NCBI GenBank assembly: GCA_963978895.1
Contig: OZ022243.1
Coordinates: 15,168,765-15,232,764 of the forward strand
Length of the DNA stretch: 64,000 nt
Direction: 5' to 3'
Source: Erpobdella octoculata
Taxonomy: Eukaryota > Annelida > Clitellata > Hirudinida > Erpobdellidae
The first letter of the stretch is position 1. Every line of letters starts with the position of its first letter. This document shows positions 1 to 23,032 of this stretch, piece by piece. Below the pieces are notes generated by a model. That model did no database searches and was not told the DNA's origin. It was given only the letters and a program-made list of their open reading frames with translations. The position numbers were made by a program, and so were the translations under genes.

Positions 1-100
1 AAGCTTGGTTAATGCTACTTATACCTTTTAATATATTCCATGTTAATAATAATAGTTCTCGGGATATCAATATATGGGAAAAGTGGAATCAGTAACATAG

Positions 101-300
<200 letters not shown>

Positions 301-370
301 GTGAAATAACGTCTGAGACAAAAACGTACAGAAATAACATGAATAAACCTAATTTCAGACTGGTACTAAC

Positions 371-12986
<12,616 letters not shown>

Positions 12987-15900
12987 CTGAAAAATAATTA
13001 AGCCATTGTTCATTTCATGCAACCATCCTTCGTTTCTAAATAAAATTTTCATAGACATAAACAACGGATTCTAAATCAAATCATCACCAAATGACAAATT
13101 TGCCTGGTCGGACAAAAGCTTTTTCGAGTTTCTAAGGATTTTCCATATCACTAATTATTATTTTTGCAAACTCGTGTTAGCAAACGTGTTTACAACGTAA
13201 TTAGTCTTTTAAAGAAAGAAAACTAGCAGAAAAGTTATTCGTTCATTCGTGCATTGTCGAGGAGAAAAACTTACTGGCAAATGTATCATAACAAAGGAAA
13301 ATAAGTCATCAACTGAGTTTTATAGAAGCGACATAAAGACACGCGTGAGATCAACTCAGTTATTTTTGATCTTCCACAGTCTTTGCAGAACAGCTCAGCG
13401 TTGCACAAAATTCTGTGAGAAAGTGTGGGACTTAGATGAAATACCTACCGCTGCATCTTTCCCATCTGAAGGCCGTTTCGTTTAAGGTTAAATGAACATG
13501 CTAAGATTGGCAGAACGTTTAATTAGCGCTTGGCTTGTGAGCACGTTAGCTATTGAAAAATGTTGTTTCACAGAACTGCAACTTACAGACTAAAAATCGA
13601 TTAATCTGTCCTCTGTATACTAACATTTATATTTAATTATGTTATATCTAATATTTTGCTACTAGCACTGATTATAAGAAGATCTGATTGAGCTGTATTT
13701 GCAACACGCATCTTAGAAGGTGTATATTATATATAAGATATATGCCTCATCCGCGATTACACGTCCCAAAACGCAAAAGCACACTTTCTTTTTCAGATCT
13801 TCAGTAAGGTTGCGTAAAATTAGAGAAATTATGTAAATTCATAGGGCAGCATTGCCCATTAGTAAAAAAAGTCAGTTTAGAAAAGCTGTTTAGGAACACC
13901 ACAAGCTAGTCATTTCATTTGTTCAATTGATGATATTTAAAACTCAAAAAATTATTCAAGCCAATTTGCGCATTTTATTTTTTTCTTGGAAGACCACCAG
14001 ATTACCAAAGAAGGTTAACCCATATATGCCGAAGTTTGAATTTGCTTGTTATATTAATATGAGCTATTCTTCATATTGGTCTTATTGATAATTTGAATTA
14101 AAAAAAAATTTTCTTTAACATTTAGTATTTTTTTCTCTTATAAAAATTGATCCTCTATAAAGGATTGTCAGCACACAGCAGAACATTTTTTACTATTTTT
14201 ATATTTACTTTTTTAAAAGATATTCTGCATCAACATAACAACACCAAAAAATATTATTAGGGCTCGAGGGCACTGTCTCAACAAAATCTTTATGAGCTAA
14301 CCTATTTCCGGTTTCCATAAAAACAATTGAACTTCAAAACGTATCCATATTTTAACCAACATGAAAAATATAAATAAAACACAAAATATAATCGTTTTCT
14401 ATAGATATCACATAACTGATTTTTATTGCATCATTGATATTATATTGAAAAATTAAGAATTTGCAATTAGTTTAACATTACCAAAGAAGGTTAGAGAATG
14501 AAATGAAGACAGCGTTCAGAACTCTCTCAGCAGAAAAATTGCCACGTTATATCATATCATGTTGGCGTGGCATTTTAATGAATGATACCATGCCGACAAA
14601 ACAGTTAAACGTAAAATATTATTATAGAACCATAAACGTATGCACGCGTAAGTTAAAAGTTGGCAGGCCTGCATAATTTTACAAACTTATTTAGCGCTTT
14701 CATTACCATTTGACTCTTCTCAAAACCTGTCAGAAACGCCAGGCACCAGCCAAGCTAAAGTTACACTCTCGACAATTGCCACGACGATGTTTTCAACGAG
14801 TTTTTACTTAAAAACGTCATTAAAAAGCAGCCGTTGTTTAAGTTAAAAGTTTAACTTTGAATGTCTATGAAAACTTGGATGGAAATAATATTCATCTGAA
14901 TGTCTATGAGAACTTATATGGAATTATATTCATTTGAATGCAACAAAAACCTTTGCTGCTCGCGCGTGAATATCACTCCACCTATCATATCATACATCTC
15001 TGGTTCTAGTATTGATGTTCATCATTTCATCCCCTACCAGACAGGTTTTTTAATAAAATAAATAACAATTGTTTTTATGTATTAAACATTTCAGTGATTT
15101 AACGATGCCGCAGCAGCAACAAAGCTAATCAAATGCACCGAGTACTCTTGACTCTTGAACCAACCAAAGGTTGATGATCGGCCCAATTTTTGAATAATCC
15201 CAGCAATTTACTCAGTCATTTTAATGTCCGCTGTTTTAAGCACATTATTTTGACATTTTAATGCGACAATGGTTCATTATTTTATTGTGTACACGCAGAC
15301 AACACGTCACAATGAAGCTCCATTACTTGATTTTTAAGACAATTTTGAAGTTTAAAAATCTATAAAAATAAAGCACCACGTAACAAATGCCTAATCTCTT
15401 TCCAACTTTGATTTATTATTTAATCAATAAAAATCAAATCTCCGACAGTGATTTTTCTAGTTAAACCGCCAACACACGTCTTAAACCCCTCTTTCATCAT
15501 CTAACCCCCTCAACTTTTATTACCTGGTGGTCATGGAGTTCCTTAAAGGAGGGGGTACTGTTTATGGGTTATACGCTCCGGCATTTCTGTAAAAAGTCAG
15601 TTTGCTTTATGAAAACGTGTTTAAATATAAAAATATTAAAAAAAAAGGTTAGTGGAGCTATTCGTCCTCTATAAAACTACTACCAGACTACCAGACTTAC
15701 CAAACTCTCCAATCATTTTCTAGCCGTTGGATAGCTTAAATTTTGCTAAAATTTTAAATCAATTAAACAATATTGTATGAATGTTTTTTATTGCTAATAT
15801 AGATGTTGTAAACGTCAAACACCGTGGCGTGGACGAATTTTGATCAAGCGCGAGCAACTGCAGCACAGCTTCATCAAGAAATCGGGAATGACTCACTGCA

Positions 15901-17029
15901 AACAAAAGCGAAGAATGCGACCACATTTGCTTATTAATAATTTGAAATTTCCCTTACAGAAACACATCAATCCACCCGATTTACAATTCATTAAACAAAT
16001 AAACAACGGCCTAAATAATCTTACAAGAACAAGAATATTTGACGGTATGTCGCGTATATATAATGAGCTCACCTTCGCATAGCAAATGGTATCCAACAAA
16101 TATAAACCATTGAAGAATCATACTTCAAAATAAAATAGAAATTCTTTAAAATAATCTCCCAAACTAAAAAAGAAACATCTTGTTATAATTTCTTACGATA
16201 TTGAGCTCTCGTTTGAACAAAGCAGCGGCTCCAGGCTCATGTACACATGAACACTATGCACAGCCTATTAAAGCGTAAGCTACATACATCTCTTCCAGTT
16301 TATACCAGGAGCATTGCACTTGACTTGGTGCCGAAGCCACTAAAGTTACGTTCGTAATTTAATACGTCCATCTATTTGCATAGCATTTATTTATTTATTT
16401 CGTTTGTCTTGAGTACAAACTTTAAGATAGAGTTTCAAAATCGGTTTAATTGAGTATCATCGTTTAATACATCGAAGAAATACGCTCAATCAATTTTACA
16501 ATATTTTTCTGATCATTAATATCTAAATACATTTCTGCGCTATTGTTATACAACCGCGTAGCCAGCCAAATTTTTCTGGGGAAGGGGAAGCTGAGTACTT
16601 GCAAGAGGGGCCCGTTTTATTATACTAAACGTTTTAATCCCTGTTTGATCTGCATACAAAATTTAATTTATGTACACAAACCACAAAAGCTAACGTAAAC
16701 AAATCAGGGGCATCATTTCAGCAAAACATTGGGGGGGCAAAACATTTAAACCCACGGATTCCAAAATATTATCTTTGTAATGCTATACTTTTCCTCCCAA
16801 AATAGATAATAGTTAATAACTGGGGAGAGGGCAGTCGTAGATTTTTTCCCAAAAAATTCAGAACCTTATACACTTCCCCGAACCCCAAAAAAACTGATGG
16901 CCGGAGAAGGAGGTATGTTGTAGCCAGTGGCGGATTTATGGAAGACCAACGTCGTGCGCCTACATTTTGTCCTCTCTAAAAACTATTTTGTATTAACTTA
17001 TCATTGCTTTTTGAACTGTCAGATGCATA
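12987..17029. other. no gene seen; upstream flank or first intron of Robo
   Basis: AT-rich DNA without convincing coding exons on either strand; small frames at 13249, 15840 and 15893 have no recognisable domain. A G-rich stretch near 16560-16760 resembles degraded hAT termini (TAGCCAGCCAAATTTTTCTG). The missing signal-peptide exon may lie here or further away. Confidence 0.6.
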
Positions 17030-17287
17030 TCTATATAAATAAAAATGTAACTGTTCGTCTGTTATATGCCAATTATCTCAGAAATTTTTCGACCATTTGC
17101 TTTGAAATTTAGAAACAACATTGTCCTTATTCAGGAAAAGATTTCTAACTATGTGGAAAAAATTGGCACGTTATTTCACGTTTTTTGAGCAACAAAAATT
17201 CCTAGGCTTTTACTGCATAACCATCGGAACCATTGAATGCATTTAGTCGAACTAAGCCAGAGAAACGCGTGACCGGGTAATAACTAG
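17030..17287 (+). mobile_element. short nonautonomous Helitron-like element, family C
   Basis: 258 bp from TCTATATAAATAAAAATGTA to GACCGGGTAATAACTAG, flanked by A on the left and T on the right. TC at the 5' end, CTAG at the 3' end and A/T flanks are Helitron target and terminus rules. The 5' end resembles families A and B, but the body differs. No coding capacity. Confidence 0.6.
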
Positions 17288-17699
17288 TTTGTAATATTTG
17301 ATAAACAAACAAGGTAGTACATCCTACGAAAACAATTTCTCAATTCTGAGAGAATTGACAAAATTCAGGAAATGAATTTAGACTGTTGAATGCAGTTGAT
17401 GATAAAAAATAATTTTTACATCATAAAAATACATCTTCTGAAAAACAACGTTTTTCTTGCGCCCTAAAATATATAAAATAATAATCCTATGAGCCTGGCA
17501 GAATTTCTAAATAGCTTGGTCACCATTGGTCACATACTTTATAATAGTTTCTAATTCATATTCACTTAGCGTATTCGGACTCGATTCCATTCACGAATAA
17601 ATGAAAGTGCAAACTTACAGACCATTTCACTATACTTATCCAAAATTGAAAAAACCGCCATCTTTGAATCCATATTCGAAATATTCTTCCCTATCAGAT

Positions 17700-18000
17700 G
17701 GTCCCATTCAAGGGTCATCTTCTCATGTAGAGTGCAGCTCCGTTTCGCCTGTAGCGTGGGTCAAAAAATAGTGCCGAATCCGGGGTACCCATTTTCGAGC
17801 GCTCATAACTCCGGAACCGAAAGTCACGTAACCCTGCAATTCAAACTCGAGTTAGGGCTCATGTACCCCTATGTTTCTTTTGAGTTGGTTTTTCGAAATA
17901 ACGTGGTTCCGGAGATAATCAACGTCGATTCCGCGTGGTTGCACAGACTTCCGGTCAGCACCGGAAGTAAGTCTTATTAACCCCCTTGTAATTTCAGTTC
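17700..18000. other. GC-richer unidentified segment
   Basis: About 300 bp noticeably less AT-rich than its surroundings, with an open 82-codon plus frame (17732-17980) that lacks any recognised domain. It resembles the body of a dispersed repeat (GAGCGCTCATAACTCCGGAA and similar) more than a gene. Confidence 0.4.
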
Positions 18001-18328
18001 GCTGGCTGTTACCGTTTCTGAGAAATCGCAATTAAAAAATAATAATTTAATTAATTTAAAAAACAATAAACTAAATATTGTCCAGCACTTTGACCTTATT
18101 ATAATGTTTTAACATAAGGTTGCACCTGATTGGTCTGTGCCTTTTTGAGCAGTCGTTCTCCCCAACTGCTTGTGGCTGACATAGCTGAAACGGTCCGTCA
18201 GTCTGACAATAAAAGTTTAATGGAAAAGTATTTGGCTAATTGTAGTCTCGAACAGAGAGTTTTGTGCCGAAAGGTCGAGAATTTGGCTCGAAAAGTTGTT
18301 TCTGCCAATTGATTCCACAGTTTATTCG

Positions 18329-18462
<134 letters not shown>

Positions 18463-18738
18463 TTCCCAAAAAACAGTGGGTATTTTGTATTTTCCCTTTT
18501 CGCTTAATATAGATTATATGGAAAAACTAGTGTTCTAAACGAAAAATAGAAAACCCGAAAACAACTGAAAACCAAATGAGAATCACCTTAGCTGGATATC
18601 CTCATTTATAAGCTGATAGTTGGCAGGACATAAGCGCCTTCGGTTGGTCAAGCATATCTTACTTAGGTATATAGTAATGAGATATTAGTTGCGCATTTCT
18701 GATGCACACAGATTTCTTCATATTTTATAACTATCTAG

Positions 18739-18866
<128 letters not shown>

Positions 18867-19305
18867 ACACCCGCTTCTCCGAGGCCGCTTCTAATTTTAT
18901 CAAATAACTTATATATTACAAAGAGAAATTTATAGAAAAATACGTTATTTTTTATATTCGTATAAGCTGTAAAGTGATTTCTAATTGTTTCATAAACCAT
19001 GTTTGTTGGACGAACAAGAGGTGAAACAAAGGGATCGTTAAACGATATTTTAGGTTTACACCTGTGCGAAGCCTGCACGAAAAGTAATGAAATGAAAATT
19101 AAAAGTCTCCTTATTATTGTATAGACTCGACCACTTTCAGTTGAGGTTGTTGGAATTAAAGAGTCGTTCAAAAAAATGAAAATATATGTCCATTTTGGAG
19201 AACAACGGGAAGTTATTACTTAAACAGAAAGAGAAGATTGATGATCTGAAAACTAGCTTGGAAAGTTTTGGAAGAGAATCGATAAACAAAATTGAAGAGA
19301 CACAG

Positions 19306-19421
19306 TGTAAGATGAAGATAATTCATCTTACGTATTTTTCATAGTATTTGTTTATTTTATTTTATTATGTGTGCATTTTATTAGGATTGGATATTTCGTA
19401 ACAATAAGTCATATATATATG

Positions 19422-19468
<47 letters not shown>

Positions 19469-19527
19469 GTTTTTATATATATGTATGTGTGTATGTGTGT
19501 GCGTATTTACTAATTTTTTTTATCTAG

Positions 19528-19562
<35 letters not shown>

Positions 19563-19894
19563 TTTTCCTGATTTTGATTGGTAAGAATGTAAATATTATT
19601 TTGTGTATGAATTTTGAGAAACTAGACAGTGTGTTATAAAGTTGAGTGTTCGAGAAGAAAAATAAAAGTTTAAAGAGACGTGCTGCAGAGAGAAATTGGA
19701 ATTTACAAAAGATTTGTTAGAACCGTGCGAAATTCTACAAAGTGAGAGAATTCAGTTTTATTTGAGTCCAGTTAAAAGATTTATTTTTCAAGGGAGAATA
19801 ATTAAGTTAAAATAAATTCGAGAAATATTGTGATATAAATAACTTCGACTTTAACGTTACGAATCGCTAGAAAGCATATTCCTCTACGTTTACA
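19306..19894 (+). repeat. 5' LTR
   Basis: 589 bp, TG...CA. It opens with a perfect 10-bp inverted repeat, GTAAGATGAA / TTCATCTTAC, around a 5-nt loop. It contains several short TA/GTATA runs. Confidence 0.93.
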
Positions 19895-19989
19895 TTGGTG
19901 ACCCCGACATATTTACAAATTTTTCGTTTGTAAATTTTTCTTCCGAGTTATTTGATCACAAGTGACCGAATTTTTTTTTTTTGTGAAAG

Positions 19990-21825
19990 ATGTCTGACGA
20001 GAAATTCATTGCGATGGGACAGGCCCTAGGCTATTCCGGAGAAGATTTAAGGAATTATGTCAAAGAGTTAAAGGATGAAGAAAGAGTTAGGAGATTAGAA
20101 GAACGTGAAGAAAAAAAACAAGAACGTGAACACGAAGAGAAAAAGACTCAAGAGGCTAAAGAAGAACGAGAACTCCAACTTCAACAGGCTAAAGAAGAAC
20201 GAGAACTTCAACTTCTACGTGAGCGCGAACAACGCCAGCATGAATTGGAATTGAAAAAGCTGGAATTAGAGGCCCTAACGAAAAAAGAGCCAAAGGTAGA
20301 GGTAACAAAGATTCCTTATCCAAAGTTTTCTGAAGGTGATGACATCGACGCATTTTTGCTGAGATTTGAGTCATTGGCAAAAGCCAATGGTCACCCTCAG
20401 AAGGATTGGGGAATGCTTCTAGGGTCGTTGCTTAGTGCGAAGACTTTGGAAGTGTTTGGCCAACTTAGCGATAGTCAGATGCAGGACTACAGGACGGCAA
20501 AGGAGGCACTCCTTCGTCGTTTTGGGAAGTCAGCGGAAGACTATCGCATAATGTTTCGAGAGTCAATGCCTGAAACGGAGGAAACCTGGGAACATTATCT
20601 AGTGCGGCTAGATAGCCACCTCAGGCGCTGGGTGGATCTCACGGGCAAACAAAACCTGTTATTTTTGTTTCTGGAAGAGCAGTTTTTCAGAAAGTGCCCG
20701 GCGGGAATGGTCGAGTACTTGTTGGAGAAAGAGAGCAAAGATGTCAATGAGCTGTGCCTTTGGGTAAACAAGTACAGCCAAGCCCATCCAGAGAAGAGGT
20801 TGGCAAAATTGGACAGCAATAGCAGGATGGGTTGGAACCGGGGTCAGTCGGTCAGTGACGCCAAAATGGTTGAACCTCGCTGCTACAACTGTCATCAAAC
20901 GGGGCACATGGCAAGAGAGTGTCGGCAGAGTAGCCCTAGTAATCCTGTACTTTTTCAAACACGGAAAGAGACGACTACGTCAGCACCATGCAAGGATTCC
21001 GGTGTTGTGAATGCATGCGCTGCCATGGTGATGGAAGAAAAAATGGATGAGGTGGAATTGAAGTGTGGATGCATTTTTCCTGTCATTGCGGATGGTTGTT
21101 TGCACTCAGGAGAAAAATTTAAATTAACCAGAGGGTTTGTGAACAGAAAACCGGTAAAAGTTTTGAGGGACACTGGCTGTACTTCCATAATAGTAAAGGA
21201 ATCATTAGTGCACCCGCGTCAGATGACCGGAAGAACAAGACCCTGTGTTTTGATCGACGGCACAGTTCGAGTAGCTCCAACAGCAGTGGTAAAAATCAAA
21301 ACAGACTGGTTCAGAGGAACTAGAGAGGTGGTCTGCATGAAAAACCTACTTTGCGATCTCGTGCTGGGAAATGTTGAAGGGGTAAGAGGTTTTGATGCAA
21401 TGACGGCAGGAAAACGCTTTGGTCGGAAACCACAGAAATCCGCTTCCAACTACGACAGCACTCAGAGGAATGATCAGGTAAAGTTTGGAAAATCGTCGGC
21501 TAACTCGGAGCTGTATCAAAGCAAGGAAAGAAACACGTCTGCCATTTCAAAAGTAGGAAATAAAGTTGAGGCAAAAGTTCAAGCTTTGAATCCGCCAAAA
21601 GAAAGACCAAGGCTCAATCTTCTGCCTAGAGGCCAACATGGAGGGGTGGGGAAAGTTGGAAAGTTGAATTCGGCAATCTTCGGAGATGCCCGCCCTGTTG
21701 ACACAGCACGCAGAGAGATAGAGATTGAGAATAAGTTGAAAGGAAACTATTTCAAAGGCAAGGAGAACATCGGTGCTGACTTTCTTAGTCGTAAAGAGAG
21801 TGACGATGTAATCAAGAAACACTGA
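19990..21825 (+). CDS. retrotransposon gag-protease polyprotein (611 aa)
   Basis: Starts with ATG 96 bases after the left LTR. Residues 20-100 are a charged coiled coil (repeated Glu/Arg/Lys, QQAKEERELQL duplicated). Residues 105-270 look like a Ty3/gypsy capsid region. A CCHC zinc knuckle, CYNCHQTGHMARECRQ, lies near residue 298. A retropepsin-like active-site segment, VLRDTGCTS, is near residue 393, with a DLVLGN segment downstream. The last 40 residues (NYFKGKENIGADFLSRKES) resemble the end of the RNase H/tether region of gypsy pol, so a deletion has joined protease to the pol region in frame, removing reverse transcriptase and most of RNase H. No integrase is present. Confidence 0.88.
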   Translation: MSDEKFIAMGQALGYSGEDLRNYVKELKDEERVRRLEEREEKKQEREHEEKKTQEAKEERELQLQQAKEERELQLLREREQRQHELELKKLELEALTKKEPKVEVTKIPYPKFSEGDDIDAFLLRFESLAKANGHPQKDWGMLLGSLLSAKTLEVFGQLSDSQMQDYRTAKEALLRRFGKSAEDYRIMFRESMPETEETWEHYLVRLDSHLRRWVDLTGKQNLLFLFLEEQFFRKCPAGMVEYLLEKESKDVNELCLWVNKYSQAHPEKRLAKLDSNSRMGWNRGQSVSDAKMVEPRCYNCHQTGHMARECRQSSPSNPVLFQTRKETTTSAPCKDSGVVNACAAMVMEEKMDEVELKCGCIFPVIADGCLHSGEKFKLTRGFVNRKPVKVLRDTGCTSIIVKESLVHPRQMTGRTRPCVLIDGTVRVAPTAVVKIKTDWFRGTREVVCMKNLLCDLVLGNVEGVRGFDAMTAGKRFGRKPQKSASNYDSTQRNDQVKFGKSSANSELYQSKERNTSAISKVGNKVEAKVQALNPPKERPRLNLLPRGQHGGVGKVGKLNSAIFGDARPVDTARREIEIENKLKGNYFKGKENIGADFLSRKESDDVIKKH

Positions 21826-21854
21826 CGCGTTTCTTTTTTCGAAGAGGGGGGATA

Positions 21855-21970
21855 TGTAAGATGAAGATAATTCATCTTACGTATTTTTCATAGTATTTGT
21901 TTATTTTATTTTATTATGTGTGCATTTTATTAGGATTGGATATTTCGTAACAATAAGTCATATATATATG

Positions 21971-22017
<47 letters not shown>

Positions 22018-22076
22018 GTTTTTATATATATGTATGTGTGTATGTGTGTGCGTATTTACTAATTTTTTTTATCTAG

Positions 22077-22111
<35 letters not shown>

Positions 22112-22443
22112 TTTTCCTGATTTTGATTGGTAAGAATGTAAATATTATTTTGTGTATGAATTTTGAGAAACTAGACAGTGTGTTATAAAGTTGAGTGTTC
22201 GAGAAGAAAAATAAAAGTTTAAAGAGACGTGCTGCAGAGAGAAATTGGAATTTACAAAAGATTTGTTAGAACCGTGCGAAATTCTACAAAGTGAGAGAAT
22301 TCAGTTTTATTTGAGTCCAGTTAAAAGATTTATTTTTCAAGGGAGAATAATTAAGTTAAAATAAATTCGAGAAATATTGTGATATAAATAACTTCGACTT
22401 TAACGTTACGAATCGCTAGAAAGCATATTCCTCTACGTTTACA
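21855..22443 (+). repeat. 3' LTR
   Basis: 589 bp, same length as the 5' LTR and read as identical to it, with the same terminal hairpin. Preceded by a polypurine tract at about 21839-21852. Confidence 0.93.
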
Positions 22444-22640
22444 CACAGAACACAGAAAAAAATGGTCAGAGCTTTTTGCAAGTGGGGTTAAATCACTGTC
22501 AACAGATGTGAAAAGTGTACAGCGTTCGGTGGAGGTCACAGGAGCAAGATTTGATATAGCTACTGACAGACAACGTCTGAGAAATAACATTATAATCGTC
22601 AATATGCAGGAGGCCGAGTCCACTTCTACACCTTTTCTGG

Positions 22641-22745
22641 ATCAATTTAAAAGAATTACGAATCAATTTAAAAGAAATGCGAATCAATTTAAAAGAAATA
22701 CAAATCAATTTAAAAGAAATACGAATCAATTTAAAAGAAATACTG
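22641..22745. repeat. 21-bp minisatellite, about 5 copies
   Basis: Tandem units of AATCAATTTAAAAGAAATAC plus one base, nearly identical. They lie exactly between the plus-strand LINE ORF1 fragment and the end of the minus-strand LINE, and keep the reading frame (a 7-residue repeat, NQFKRNT). Confidence 0.9.
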
Positions 22746-23032
22746 CAGGTTGAGAACTTTCAGTCTATTTACGTAAGAGACGTTTCTGAGACCTTCCAGT
22801 CTTTTAGTGAAAGATCGCTGGACTTTTTCTATGTCGTCACACAAATATTTTAGGTGAGGCGACCAGGCTTCGCTGCAAAATTCCAACCAGGCGGTCGGAC
22901 GTATACACAAAAAGCCGTCTTCATAAGCTGCTTGTCGCGAGAGTGGAAGCATCTTAAAATTAAACGAGTTCTTGCTTGGGCTCTATGAATTATTGTTGAA
23001 ATATGGTTATCAAACCGTAGCTTACTATCAAC
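22744..23032 (-). pseudogene. CR1/Jockey-like LINE ORF2, C-terminal piece
   Basis: Minus-strand coding for the post-RT region (SKLRFDNHISTIIHRAQART, then SPHLKYLCDDIEKVQRSFTK), the usual C-terminal region of CR1/Jockey LINEs. Broken by a frameshift near the YVRP-x-W-NFAA motif and cut off at 22744. It is the 3' part of the element that continues at 24869, 26462, 28864 and 29807. Confidence 0.82.

Larger units (their letters stand above)
19301..22448 (+). mobile_element. young LTR retrotransposon, internally deleted, Ty3/gypsy-like
   Basis: Two 589-bp LTRs (19306-19894 and 21855-22443) start TGTAAG, end TTTACA and read as identical, including their internal TA runs. The insertion is bracketed by the 5-bp duplication CACAG (19301-19305, 22444-22448). 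A primer-binding-site-like TGGTGACCCCGACAT follows the left LTR at 19896, and a purine-rich GAAGAGGGGGGAT tract precedes the right LTR. The interior holds one gag-protease frame. Reverse transcriptase and integrase are missing, so the copy must rely on enzymes made elsewhere. Identical LTRs imply a very recent insertion. Confidence 0.92.
19190..22640 (+). pseudogene. LINE ORF1 fragment split by an LTR retrotransposon
   Basis: Coding-like sequence before the LTR element (KQKEKIDDLKTSLESFG) and after it (TDRQRLRNNIIIVNMQEAES) is one frame once the insertion and one copy of its 5-bp duplication are removed. The second half parallels the INELKDRERRKKNIIVYGIP region of the LINE ORF1 at 43661-44227, an RNA-binding ORF1 type. 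It is truncated at both ends; the 3' side runs into a 21-bp minisatellite. Confidence 0.7.
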
